In this document: positions 18,388 through 27,517 of the stretch, piece by piece
How positions within the stretch are numbered: position 1 is the stretch's first letter
How the letters are laid out: each line of letters begins with the position of its first letter
DNA from: Martelella sp. AD-3
GTDB taxonomy: Bacteria > Pseudomonadota > Alphaproteobacteria > Rhizobiales > Rhizobiaceae
Assembly (NCBI RefSeq): GCF_001578105.1
Contig: NZ_CP014275.1
Coordinates: forward strand, 2,418,001 to 2,482,000
Length of the DNA stretch: 64,000 nucleotides
Reading direction: 5' to 3'
Position numbers and translations under genes: made by a program
Notes under the pieces: generated by a model
The model's input: the letters and a program-made list of their open reading frames with translations, nothing else
Database searches by the model: none
Told to the model about the DNA's origin: nothing

Positions 18388-19182
18388 ATGCCGCAGCCTG
18401 AATTCTCGCCCTGCCTCGAATGGCTGTTCGCCGAGCCCGGCGACAGCTTCACGTCGCGCATCGAACGCGCTGCGGCCGCCGGCTTTACGGCCTTCGAGTT
18501 CTGGCTCTGGTCGAACAAGGATGTCGAAGCCATCGCCCGCGCGGCAAAGGCCTGCGACATGGCGGTTGCGGGCCTCGTCGCCGAACCGCTGATCGCAATC
18601 ACCGATCCGGTCAACAGGACCGAATGGCTTGACGGCCTGAAGCGTTCGGTCGAGGTCGCCAACCGGCTGGAAGCCCCGGTTCTGATCGCACAGACCGGCA
18701 ATGACCTGCCGCAAATCCCAAGGAGAGACCAGAAGGCCGCGCTGATCGAGACCTTCTCGGACGCCGCCGACGTCCTGATCGGCAGCGGCGTCCGGCTCGG
18801 GATCGAGCCGCTGAACACGATCGTCGACCACCCCGGCTATTTCCTTCATTCCACGGCCGAGGGTTTCGAGATCGTCGAGGCGGTCAACCGCGACGAGATC
18901 GGCCTTCTCTACGACCTTTACCATGCCGCCGTCATGGAGGAGCCGATCGAGACGGTTCTCGCTGGCAATCTCGACAAGGTCGTGCATGTCCATGTGGCCG
19001 ACCATCCCGGACGCAACGAGCCGGGATCGGGCGGGATCGACCTCGCCGACCGGCTCGCACAGCTGATCGAAGCCGGCTACAGGGGACGCATCGGACTGGA
19101 ATACAAGCCTCTCGCGCCGGGAAGCGATGCTGTCATCGGCGTGCGCGACAGGCTTTCGCAAGCAGTGGAAGGCCGCCGTTAG
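18388..19182 (+). CDS. Hydroxypyruvate isomerase-family TIM-barrel protein
   Basis: 264 residues of the xylose isomerase-like TIM-barrel superfamily. Hyi-type signatures are IEPLNTIVDHPGYFL (near residue 140), VHVADHPGRNEPGSG (near residue 206) and GLEYKP (near residue 235), with metal-binding Glu/Asp/His positions. Hyi enzymes interconvert hydroxypyruvate and tartronate semialdehyde; other members act on erythrulose-type sugars, so the substrate is uncertain. Its TAG stop lies inside mosaic repeat copy C. Confidence 0.85.
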   Translation: MPQPEFSPCLEWLFAEPGDSFTSRIERAAAAGFTAFEFWLWSNKDVEAIARAAKACDMAVAGLVAEPLIAITDPVNRTEWLDGLKRSVEVANRLEAPVLIAQTGNDLPQIPRRDQKAALIETFSDAADVLIGSGVRLGIEPLNTIVDHPGYFLHSTAEGFEIVEAVNRDEIGLLYDLYHAAVMEEPIETVLAGNLDKVVHVHVADHPGRNEPGSGGIDLADRLAQLIEAGYRGRIGLEYKPLAPGSDAVIGVRDRLSQAVEGRR

Positions 19183-19251
19183 AGCGCCGTGCGTCCATTC
19201 GGACGCACAAAGGACGCTCTAACCTATTTTGTCTACGCATCGTGCTTTCAA
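19179..19251. repeat. Mosaic palindromic repeat, copy C
   Basis: Nested palindrome: outer arms TTAGAGCG/CGCTCTAA, inner arms GTGCGTCC/GGACGCAC with loop ATTC, then ACCTATTTTGTCTACGCATC and GTGCTTTCAA. It corresponds to the reverse complement of the 3' module of copy B. Its TTAG supplies the stop codon of the hydroxypyruvate isomerase-like gene. Confidence 0.85.
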
Positions 19252-19364
19252 CCGTGCCCTTCGGTCCTGCCCGGCCGCGGCAGGCGGCTCCTGCTTGCGC
19301 ACGGCCAAAGCCCGGACTATTTGACGGGTATGACTTTACAGAACCCAAGCGGACCGACTGCCCG

Positions 19365-20351
19365 ATGAACCTCGTTGCCGATTTCGACCTGACGCGCGAA
19401 AACACGCTGGGGCTCAAGTCCGCCGCCAGGCTTGCCGCCCGCATCACGCAGGCGGAAGCGCTTGCCGCCCTGCTTGACGAGGCTGATCGCCGCGGCATTA
19501 ATTTTACGGTCCTCGGCGGCGGCAGCAATGTGGTGCTGAGCGAAACCGTGGAGGCGCTGGTCGGACTGATGCGGATTGCGGGACGCAGGCTCTCGGGCCA
19601 GACCGCGACGCACAATCTGGTTACGGCAGGCGCCGGCGAGAACTGGCACGACTTCGTCGCCTGGACCGTCGGGCGCGGCATGCCGGGGCTCGAAAACCTC
19701 GCCGGCATTCCCGGCACGGTCGGCGCCGCGCCGGTGCAGAATATCGGCGCCTATGGCGTCCAGCTCTCCGATGTCTTTTTCGAACTGACCGCCTTCGACA
19801 CGAAAACGCGCGCAATCGAGACCTTCAAGGCCGCAGAATGCGGCTTCGGCTATCGCCAGAGCCGGTTCAAGATCGAGCCGGGCCGGCATGTCATCCTCTC
19901 GGTCACGCTGGCCCTGCCCCGCGACTGGTCGCCGACCAAAGCCTATGCGGGACTGGAAGGCTTCCCCGACGACGCTGCGCCGGCGGAAGTCATGGCAAGC
20001 GTGCTCGCCCTGAGGCAATCGAAACTTCCCGACTGGCGCAGCCTTGGCAACGCCGGCTCGTTCTTTCACAATCCGGTGGTCAGCACCGAGGAAGCCGAAC
20101 GCCTTGCGGGCGCCCCGCGCTACCCCCAGCCCGACGGCCGCGTGAAGCTCTCCGCCGGCTGGCTGATCGAGCAATGCGGGCTGAAGGGAGAGCGCCTCGG
20201 CCCGGTCGGAACCTATGACGGTCACGCGCTGGTTCTGGTCAATCACGGCGGCGCGACGCGCCGGGATGTTGCCCGGTTCGCCGCGCTCGTCCGCGAAAGG
20301 GTAAAGGCGCGCTTCGGCGTCGACCTCGTTCAGGAACCCATCGAAATCTAG
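19365..20351 (+). CDS. murB: UDP-N-acetylenolpyruvoylglucosamine reductase MurB, E. coli-like type I
   Basis: FAD enzyme that reduces UDP-GlcNAc-enolpyruvate to UDP-MurNAc for peptidoglycan. 328 residues from the ATG at 19365 (MNLVADFDLTRENTLGLKS); an upstream ATG would translate the repeat region. FAD-binding GGGSNVVL (near residue 50), AGAGENWHDFV, PGLENLAGIPGTVG, IQNIGAYGVQ-like and GNAGSFFHNPVV with the catalytic serine follow E. coli MurB closely, including its type I insertions. The gene is alone, not in a division/cell-wall cluster, where alphaproteobacterial MurB is usually found. Confidence 0.92.
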   Translation: MNLVADFDLTRENTLGLKSAARLAARITQAEALAALLDEADRRGINFTVLGGGSNVVLSETVEALVGLMRIAGRRLSGQTATHNLVTAGAGENWHDFVAWTVGRGMPGLENLAGIPGTVGAAPVQNIGAYGVQLSDVFFELTAFDTKTRAIETFKAAECGFGYRQSRFKIEPGRHVILSVTLALPRDWSPTKAYAGLEGFPDDAAPAEVMASVLALRQSKLPDWRSLGNAGSFFHNPVVSTEEAERLAGAPRYPQPDGRVKLSAGWLIEQCGLKGERLGPVGTYDGHALVLVNHGGATRRDVARFAALVRERVKARFGVDLVQEPIEI

Positions 20352-20602
20352 GAAGCGAGCCCGGTCAGGGCGATTTTTTCCTGGCTGATCGGTTTATCGA
20401 CATAAACTCACAAGCTGTTGATTATTATAGTTTTATACTCTCCATTTCGGAGTGTATTTGCGCCTGCCCCGGCCCACATGCGGATCCGAAATGCGCGACG
20501 GGTCGTTTAAGGGACAAGAACATCCTAGTATCGTGGTTCGGGTCACGGGAGACGACGAGCGCCGGCAGGAACCGCCGCCAGACTACGGAGGTCACGCAAC
20601 AG

Positions 20603-23600
20603 ATGGCCGATCGAGCGACAGAGACGGATATCGACCGGCTGTCGGCCTATGAAAGGCTGAGACGGCTCGACACGGCTCCGGCCGCAGAACTGGATGCGCT
20701 GACAGAGGCCGCGGCCCTGGTCTGCGGCACGCCGATCTCGCTCATCACCCTCCTCAACGAGGACACACAATGGTTCAAGGCGAATTACGGCCTTGAGAAC
20801 GTGAGCGAGACGGATCGCAGCATCTCCTTCTGCTCCCACGCCCTTCAGGGCGAAGAGCTGATGGAGGTGGAGGACGCCACCCGGGACCGGCGGTTTTCGG
20901 ACAACCCGCTGGTGACCGACGGCCTCAGGATCCGCTTTTACGCCGGCGTTCCGCTTCAGCTTTCCGATGGCGAGAGGGTCGGCACGCTCTGCGTGGTCGA
21001 CCAGAAGCCGAAGACGCTCAGCGCGCATCAGAAGGAGATTCTGGGTCATCTTGCCCGGGCGGCGGCAAAGGCGCTGGAGGCCCGGCTGATCGCCCTTCAC
21101 GAGCGCGAACTGCTGGCCGTCGAGGCCGAGGCGCGCTCCATCCTTGAAAACAGTCCCGACGCGATCCTGACGATGGACATCGCTGGCACGATCCGCCAAT
21201 GGAACGCGGCGGCCGAGCGCCTGTTCGGCTACAGCGCCGATGCGGCGATCGGTAGACCGCTTTCGCTGATCGTCGCGCCGGAACATCTTGAAGCGCAGAC
21301 GGATCTCGCGGCTCGGCTCGCAGACGGCGCGGCGACTCGGAATCTGAGAACCGAGCGGCTTCACCGTACCGGCCGCCGGGTCCCCGTCTCCGTATCGCTC
21401 GGGCCTGTGATCTCCGAAGACGGCGCCTTGACCGGGGCCACAGAAATCATCCGCGACATCAGCGAGGTCGTTAAAACCCAGCGTGAGCTGGAAGCCGCCG
21501 AAAGACGGATCGAACGGCTTTATCGCGCCACGCCGGCCATGCTGCACTCGACCGACCCGACGGGGACGATCCTGAGCGTGAGCGACCGCTGGCTCGACGT
21601 GATGAAGTATAACCGGGAGGAAGTGATCGGCCGCAAGCTCGCCGAATTCCTGACGCCGGAATCGGCACTGATCTCGCGCACCGAGGTCCTGCCCGCCTTC
21701 CTGTTCGACGGGCATTGCGAGAATGTGCGTTATCAGATGGTTACGCGCGCGGGCCAGGTGCTCGACGTCCTGCTCTCCGCCATTCTTGAACGCGACAGCG
21801 CGGGCAATCCGTTGCGCATCATTTCCACGATCGAGGATGTGACCCAGCGCCGGAAGGCCGAGAATGCGCTGATCGAGGAGCGCAGGCGTCTGCAGCAGAT
21901 CATCGAGGCGACGCGTTCCGGCACGTGGGAGTGGAACGTCCAGACGGGCGAGCTCCGTCTCAATCACCTCTGGGCCGACATCATCGGCTACGAACGGGAC
22001 GAGCTCGAACCGATCGATATGGCGACCTGGGTGAGCCGGATCCATCCGGACGACCGCGCTGCGCATGAACTGGAGCTCTCCCGGCATTTGCACGGGGAGG
22101 CCGAGGTCTATGACTGCGAGGCGCGCCTTCACCACAAATCCGGCGATTGGGTCTGGGCCGTCGCGCGCGGCCGCGTCCTGACGTGGACGGAAGGCGGCAT
22201 GCCGGAATGGATGTTCGGCACGCTGAGCGACATAACGCGCCAGAAACATGAGGAACAGGAACTGCGCCAGAGCCGCGAATTCCTCGAGCGCACCGGCAAT
22301 CTCGCCGGCGTCGGCGGCTGGGAAGTCGATCTTGTCGAGGAGAAGGTCTACTGGTCGGAGGAAACCTGCCGCATCCATGGCGTCGATGTCGGCTTCGAGC
22401 CAACGCTCGAGACAGTCGCCGCCTTCTTCGACCCCGAATACCGCGAGAGCTTTGAGGCATCGCTGCTCGAAAGCATCGAGAACGGCGGAAGCTGGGACAT
22501 GGAGCTGCCGATGACGCGCGGCGACGGCCGGCGCATCTGGCTGCGGATCAACGGATCGGCGCAGATCGAGGACGGCCGACCGGTGCGCCTTCTCGGCGCC
22601 TCTCAGGACGTGACCCATCAGGTGCTCCAGCGCCTCGAGCTCGAGCGGGTCAACGAGCGCATGGCGGCGGCTACCGAAAACGGCCGGATAGGGGTCTGGG
22701 ACGCAAATTTGGTGACCGGCAAAACCTACTATTCGAATATCTGGTGCGCCCTGATCGGCTATCGACCGGACGAGATATCCGACAGCGGCGCGGCATGGCT
22801 GAAATTCATCCATCCCGACGACGTCGAGCGCGCGCGAACGGCCGATGTCGCCCACATCCGCGGCGATGCGCCCTATTTCGAGGAAGAGTTTCGCATGCGC
22901 CACAAGGACGGGCGCTGGATCTGGATCATGGACCGCGGCCGCGTGGTCGAGCGCGGCGAGGACGGCGCGCCGAAGCGGATGATCGGAACCCACACCGACA
23001 TCACCGCCCGCAAGCGCGCCGAAGAAGAGCGGCTGTTGATGAGCGAGCGGATGACGATCGCCACGGACAGCGGCGGGATCGGCATCTGGGAAATGGAGAT
23101 CGACCGTCGGGTCGCCCATTGGGACGCCTGGATGTACCGGCTCTATGGCCTCGACATTTCCGGCGGGGACGATGTCGGCGACGTCTGGAAGCGCGCCGTG
23201 CATCCCGAAGACCGCGAGCGTGTGGAAAGAGCCGTTTTCCGGACCGTCGAAACCGGGGAACATCTCGATGAGGAATACCGCATCATCCTGCCCGACGGCG
23301 CGTACCGCCACCTTCACATCGCCGCCAATCTGGTGCGCGACAAGACGGGAAAGCCGAGCCGCGTCATCGGCGCCGCTTGGGATGTCACCGCCAGACGGCA
23401 GATGACGCTCGATCTCGCCGAGCAGCACGAACTGATGCGGGTGACGCTCAATTCGATCGGCGACGCGGTGATCACCACCGATGCGGCGGGAAGAATAAGA
23501 TGGCTCAACCCCGTGGCCGAGCGGATGACCGGCTGGAGCGTCGACGAGGCGGCGGGAGAGCCGTCCGATCGCGTTTTCTCGATCCTCAACGAGGAAACGC

Positions 23601-25126
23601 GCGAGACCGCGCCGGATCCGATCGCCGCCTGCCTCGCCCATGGACAGGTCGTGGGGCTGGCGGAGAATACGCTTCTCGTCGGCCGGCGCGGACTTGAATA
23701 CAGCATCGAGGATTCGGCCGCGCCGATCCGCAGTTCCGAGGGCGAGATCCTCGGCGCGGTGCTTGTGTTCCACGATGTCAGCGAACAAAGACGGCTCTCG
23801 CGCGAGATGACCTATCGCGCCAGCCACGATCCGCTGACCGGCCTGCTCAACCGCTCGGAGTTCGATCGCCGGCTGCAGCGGGTATTCGAGACGGCCCAGG
23901 AAGCCGACACATCCAGTGTTCTTCTCTATATCGACCTTGACCAGTTCAAGATCGTCAACGATACCTGCGGCCACACGGTCGGCGACACGCTTCTGAAACG
24001 CGTGACCCAGTTGATGCAGGAGTGCCTGCGCAAGCGCGACACGCTGGCCCGTCTCGGCGGCGACGAGTTTGCCGTGCTGCTTGAGCATTGCAGCCCGGAG
24101 GACGGACAACGCATCGCCCAGACGATCTGCGATCGGATGGGCGCGTTCCGCTTCGTCCACGACGACAAGCATTTCAGGGTTGGCGCCAGTATCGGCCTTG
24201 TTCCGGTCGACAGCCGTTCAACCAGCGTCTCGGCGGTGCTGCAGGCGGCCGATACCTCCTGTTATGTCGCCAAGGAAAACGGCCGCAACCGGGTTCACGT
24301 TTGGGCGGAGAGCGACGAGACGCTCAGGCTGCGCTCCGGCGAGACGCGCTGGGCCGCCCGCATCGAACGGGCACTGCAGGAGGAAGCCTTCGTGCTCTAC
24401 GCCCAGTCGATTGCGCCGATGAGCGGCGAGCCCGCCGTTCGCCACATCGAGTTGCTGCTCCGTCTGGTCGATGACGATGGAGAGGTCATTCTTCCCGGCG
24501 CTTTTCTGCCGGCTGCCGAACGTTTCAACCTCATCTCCCACATCGATCGCTGGGTGCTCGGCAAGGCGCTGGAGCAGATCGACGCGTCGGGCCTTGCCGG
24601 CGGCGCGGCGCGGCTATGCGTCAACCTCTCCGGCCAGTCGCTCGGCGACCGCGCCTTCCACAAGGAGGCGCTCGACCTTCTCGACGCGGCCGGAGGTCCC
24701 ATCTGCCACAGCCTGTGCATCGAAATCACCGAGACCGCCGTCATCACCAACATGGAGGAGGCCGCCTCCTTCATCGAAGATTTGCGTCGCCGGGGCATAT
24801 CGGTGGCGCTCGACGACTTCGGCGCGGGCTCGTCCTCCTTCGGCTATCTCAAGCATTTCGCGCTCGACTATCTGAAGATCGACGGCCAGTTCATCCGCGA
24901 GCTCTTGAGCGATCCGCTGAACGAGGCGACGATCAAATGCTTCGTCGAGGTCGCCCGCGTGCTGGGGCTCGAGACGATTGCCGAATATGTCGGCGACGAG
25001 CCGACCTGCGCCAGATTGAGGGATTACGGCGTCGATTTCGCCCAGGGCTTTTTTATCCACGAGCCCGAGCCGCTCGCTGATCTCCTTCGAAGTCTGGAAC
25101 TCTCGCCGAAGGACGCATCCGGCTGA
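20603..25126 (+). CDS. GAF-PAS(x7)-GGDEF-EAL cyclic-di-GMP signalling protein
   Basis: 1507-residue cytoplasmic sensor that should make or break c-di-GMP. Order: GAF (about residues 1-165), seven PAS units (about 175-1065; each with a typical G-W/E-W or D/W-N start such as DGTIRQWN-like and IGVWDANL), GGDEF (about 1070-1240, with LGGDEFAVL at about 1151-1159 and DLDQFKIVND) and EAL (about 1255-1500). The EAL signature is ELL (E1283) followed by R, and downstream residues EITETAV and DDFGAGSSS are kept, so phosphodiesterase activity is likely. No membrane segment is seen. The start follows an ACGCAACAG leader; an upstream regulatory region of 250 bases is AT-rich around 20400-20450. Confidence 0.95.
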   Translation: MADRATETDIDRLSAYERLRRLDTAPAAELDALTEAAALVCGTPISLITLLNEDTQWFKANYGLENVSETDRSISFCSHALQGEELMEVEDATRDRRFSDNPLVTDGLRIRFYAGVPLQLSDGERVGTLCVVDQKPKTLSAHQKEILGHLARAAAKALEARLIALHERELLAVEAEARSILENSPDAILTMDIAGTIRQWNAAAERLFGYSADAAIGRPLSLIVAPEHLEAQTDLAARLADGAATRNLRTERLHRTGRRVPVSVSLGPVISEDGALTGATEIIRDISEVVKTQRELEAAERRIERLYRATPAMLHSTDPTGTILSVSDRWLDVMKYNREEVIGRKLAEFLTPESALISRTEVLPAFLFDGHCENVRYQMVTRAGQVLDVLLSAILERDSAGNPLRIISTIEDVTQRRKAENALIEERRRLQQIIEATRSGTWEWNVQTGELRLNHLWADIIGYERDELEPIDMATWVSRIHPDDRAAHELELSRHLHGEAEVYDCEARLHHKSGDWVWAVARGRVLTWTEGGMPEWMFGTLSDITRQKHEEQELRQSREFLERTGNLAGVGGWEVDLVEEKVYWSEETCRIHGVDVGFEPTLETVAAFFDPEYRESFEASLLESIENGGSWDMELPMTRGDGRRIWLRINGSAQIEDGRPVRLLGASQDVTHQVLQRLELERVNERMAAATENGRIGVWDANLVTGKTYYSNIWCALIGYRPDEISDSGAAWLKFIHPDDVERARTADVAHIRGDAPYFEEEFRMRHKDGRWIWIMDRGRVVERGEDGAPKRMIGTHTDITARKRAEEERLLMSERMTIATDSGGIGIWEMEIDRRVAHWDAWMYRLYGLDISGGDDVGDVWKRAVHPEDRERVERAVFRTVETGEHLDEEYRIILPDGAYRHLHIAANLVRDKTGKPSRVIGAAWDVTARRQMTLDLAEQHELMRVTLNSIGDAVITTDAAGRIRWLNPVAERMTGWSVDEAAGEPSDRVFSILNEETRETAPDPIAACLAHGQVVGLAENTLLVGRRGLEYSIEDSAAPIRSSEGEILGAVLVFHDVSEQRRLSREMTYRASHDPLTGLLNRSEFDRRLQRVFETAQEADTSSVLLYIDLDQFKIVNDTCGHTVGDTLLKRVTQLMQECLRKRDTLARLGGDEFAVLLEHCSPEDGQRIAQTICDRMGAFRFVHDDKHFRVGASIGLVPVDSRSTSVSAVLQAADTSCYVAKENGRNRVHVWAESDETLRLRSGETRWAARIERALQEEAFVLYAQSIAPMSGEPAVRHIELLLRLVDDDGEVILPGAFLPAAERFNLISHIDRWVLGKALEQIDASGLAGGAARLCVNLSGQSLGDRAFHKEALDLLDAAGGPICHSLCIEITETAVITNMEEAASFIEDLRRRGISVALDDFGAGSSSFGYLKHFALDYLKIDGQFIRELLSDPLNEATIKCFVEVARVLGLETIAEYVGDEPTCARLRDYGVDFAQGFFIHEPEPLADLLRSLELSPKDASG

Positions 25127-25164
25127 CCGCCTGTTGTCAGGTCAGCCGAGGCGCGCTCACGCCG

Positions 25165-26466
25165 TCACCATTCCTTCGGCGGCAGGTCGATGCCGTTTTC
25201 GGCGAGGAATTCCGCGATGTGAACGGTTTGCCCCGTCTCGATCGACCGGTTGGCGGCAATGCCCGTCAGGATCGACCAGGCGCCGTCGATATGGGACGAG
25301 GAGCGGCCGTAGGGGTCCTCGCCGGCATCGGGGTCGAAAAGATAGCCGAGCATCACAGGATCGGCGCCGCCGTGATCGCCCTCGCCTTCCCAGACCTCGA
25401 GTTCCCGGGGCTGTTCGCCCGCCAGATGCAGCGTGGTCGTCATCGTTTCCGAGCCGGCCGCCTTCTCCCGCTTGCCGCCGAAAACGCCATGAACCTCGAC
25501 ATGGCGGTGGGACAACTCGCCCTTTGTGCCGTAGAACTTCACCTCCAGCCCTTCCCAGGGCGAATAGGCGCAGAGCGTGTAGTTGAGGCTTGCGCCCGTG
25601 CCATAGACCGCCTGCACCTGCATCGTATCCTCGATGGTGATGTCGTCGTCGAAGACGCAGCGGTCGCGCAGATAGCCGTCCTCGTCCTCGGCATCGAGAT
25701 AGAGCGTCTTCAGCGCCTGATCGGCTTCAAGGTCCAGCCGGAAGTCGCAGCTTCCGGCGCTTGGACAGGTGTGGCAGCGCGGACCGCGCGGATTGAGCCC
25801 GAGCGCATCGGCGGTTTCCGCCCGGTAGAAGGAGCGCGTGCCATGAGCGGCGACGGAGACCGGCGAGGAGCCGAGCCACCAGTTGACGAGATCGAAATGG
25901 TGCGTCGACTTGTGCACCAGCAGGCCTCCGGACTGATCCTTGTAGCGATGCCAGCGGCGGAAATAATCGGCGCCATGGACGCGGTCGAGATACCAGCGGA
26001 AGCTGACGGCGGTGACATCCCCGATCGCGCCGGACATCAGGATGTCCTTCAGCTGCGTGCGGGCCGGCGTGTAGCGGTAGTTGAAGGTCACCGTCACCTT
26101 GCGGCCGGTTTCCTTCTGTGCGTCGAGGATCGACTTCAGCTTGTCAAGGTCGATCGTCATCGGCTTTTCGGTCATGACGTCGCTGCCCGCCCGCATCGCC
26201 TCGACGATATAGTCATGGTGCAGGTAGTCGGGCACGGTGACGATCACCGTATCCGGCTTCTGCTCGCTCAGCATCTGCGGAAAATCCTCCGCCCGATAGG
26301 TGGCGACGCCATTGCCTTCGGCCGGCACGGCGCCGGCCGAGAGCGCAAGCCGCTTTTCGTTGATGTCGCAAAGCCCGACCAGCGCGTTGCGATCGGCATA
26401 GGTTTCGGCGACGGCGCCGCGAAACATCTTGTGCCGCGATCCGGTTCCGACAATGGCGTATTTCAT
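25165..26466 (-). CDS. Gfo/Idh/MocA-family NAD(P)-dependent oxidoreductase
   Basis: 433 residues from the ATG at 26466, which follows AGGGCAGG. N-terminal Rossmann fold starts MKYAIVGTGSRHKMF and the family EKP motif is in MTEKPMTID (near residue 95). The C-terminal domain includes HKSTHHFDLVNWW and an unusual cysteine-rich segment CHTCPSAGSC (near residue 230). Such enzymes oxidise or reduce sugars and inositols; the substrate is unknown. It is monocistronic and converges on the c-di-GMP gene. Confidence 0.9.
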   Translation of the reverse strand: MKYAIVGTGSRHKMFRGAVAETYADRNALVGLCDINEKRLALSAGAVPAEGNGVATYRAEDFPQMLSEQKPDTVIVTVPDYLHHDYIVEAMRAGSDVMTEKPMTIDLDKLKSILDAQKETGRKVTVTFNYRYTPARTQLKDILMSGAIGDVTAVSFRWYLDRVHGADYFRRWHRYKDQSGGLLVHKSTHHFDLVNWWLGSSPVSVAAHGTRSFYRAETADALGLNPRGPRCHTCPSAGSCDFRLDLEADQALKTLYLDAEDEDGYLRDRCVFDDDITIEDTMQVQAVYGTGASLNYTLCAYSPWEGLEVKFYGTKGELSHRHVEVHGVFGGKREKAAGSETMTTTLHLAGEQPRELEVWEGEGDHGGADPVMLGYLFDPDAGEDPYGRSSSHIDGAWSILTGIAANRSIETGQTVHIAEFLAENGIDLPPKEW

Positions 26467-27145
26467 GATCCTGCCCTTCTGCCCGGCCGGCAACCGCGCC
26501 GGCCCTCGCGCATTTCGCAGTCAGATGGAAACATCTGACGCTAAGCGAAAATGCGTCAAAACAAATAGATAGAGCGGTTGCGCGTTTCCACGAAAGGCGG
26601 AACCGCTCTAGCGCATCGGCCCGAAAACCGGAGTCGATTTTCGGAAAGCGCGATGCGCAGATTCAATAGGCTAGAGCGTCCTTTGTGTCCGAATGGACGC
26701 ACGGCGCTCCAGTGCTCCCGCCGCAGCCGCATTGCCATGCGCTGCGACATCCCAAACGTTTTCAGCACGCATACACCTCCCGATCGCACCGCTTACCGGC
26801 GCCGGGTCCTGTTTCTCAGCCGGGCCGGAACACCAGCGGATCAGGGAGAATCGAGAGGCGACAATGCCGAGAATTCAACTCTGCCAGACTAGCAGATCAG
26901 AATCAATCGTACCCGATCAGCCTTTGTCAGCGCGACGCGTTATCGGCGTCCGGACCGCCATTTCACGCAGTCCGAAATTCAGCGAAAAAAGTATGGAACA
27001 ATCGCGGCCCCGGCTGGTTGGCCCATGAGCAGCCGCTATGCCGAGCCGGATATCTGCCGCCGGCGAGCGATCGGGAGGCGCTTCTCCGGTTCTTCGGCCC
27101 GCGGCCTGCAAGTCACGACCAATCTCGCAACTGGAGTGAAAAATC
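26467..27145. other. Intergenic region holding mosaic repeat B
   Basis: About 680 bases. The first 250 are mosaic repeat copy B. From 26711 to 27145 I see no gene with recognisable features; the open frames there are short and lack ribosome sites. The last bases carry the leader of the small lipoprotein. Confidence 0.55.
26506..26710. repeat. Mosaic palindromic repeat, copy B (most complete)
   Basis: Four modules in a row: hairpin CAGATGGAAACATCTG; palindrome AGAGCGGTTGCGCG...CCGCTCT; palindrome GCGCATCGG...CGATGCGC around GAAAACCGGAGTCGATTTTC; and a CTAGAGCGTCC...GGCGCTCC palindrome with GTGTCCGAATGGACGCAC. Copy A matches the 5' half and copies C and D match the 3' half in reverse orientation. 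Confidence 0.85.
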
Positions 27146-27397
27146 ATGAAACGACTGTTCTTCGTTGTCGCACTCGGCGCATTGACCGCATGCTCGGCCA
27201 CCGAGAAGGGGGCAACAGTCGGCGGACTGTCCGGCGCGGCCGTCGGCACCGCCGTATCGGGCGATGTCGGCGGCGCGGCGCTCGGCGGCGCAGTCGGTGC
27301 TGCCGCCGGCGCACTGATCGGCCGCGCCAATGAACCGGGCCGCTGCTATTACCGCGATGCCAATGGCGAACGCTACGTGGCCGCCTGCCCGAAATGA
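27146..27397 (+). CDS. Small glycine-zipper lipoprotein
   Basis: 83 residues. The signal peptide ends in the lipobox LTAC (Cys16), so the mature protein should be lipid-anchored in the envelope. Residues 22-62 are glycine/alanine-rich repeats (GGLSGAAVGTAV, GGAALGGAVGAAAGALIG) of the glycine-zipper type, followed by a short polar tail RCYYRDANGERYVAACPK with two cysteines. Similar to 17-kDa-antigen/osmotically inducible lipoproteins; exact role unknown. A perfect terminator hairpin follows. Confidence 0.85.
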   Translation: MKRLFFVVALGALTACSATEKGATVGGLSGAAVGTAVSGDVGGAALGGAVGAAAGALIGRANEPGRCYYRDANGERYVAACPK

Positions 27398-27408
27398 CCG
27401 GAGCGCAG

Positions 27409-27434
27409 AAAGGCCGGTTTCATTTCCGGCCTTT
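27409..27434 (+). terminator. Terminator of the glycine-zipper lipoprotein gene
   Basis: AAAGGCCGG and CCGGCCTTT form a perfect 9-bp stem with an 8-base loop, 12 bases beyond the stop codon; the 3' arm ends in TTT. Confidence 0.8.
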
Positions 27435-27461
27435 CCTCCTGCCGGTCGCGCCGGCGTCAAA

Positions 27462-27488
27462 AAAAGCCGCCCCGCGGAGGCGGCTTTT
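27462..27488. terminator. Bidirectional terminator, mainly for the BON gene
   Basis: AAAAGCCGCC/GGCGGCTTTT, a perfect 10-bp stem with a 7-base loop. It has A's on the left (a U-run for the minus strand) and TTTT on the right, so it can stop the minus-strand BON gene and read-through from the lipoprotein. Confidence 0.85.
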
Positions 27489-27517
27489 CTTGTTCGAAGC
27501 CGAGGAACGATGTTCGG

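Noticed and set aside
20543..24172. Very long open frame (over 1200 codons) on the minus strand
   Set aside because: It lies wholly opposite the GAF-PAS-GGDEF-EAL gene, has no family features and an Asp/His/Arg-rich composition typical of antisense frames in GC-rich DNA.
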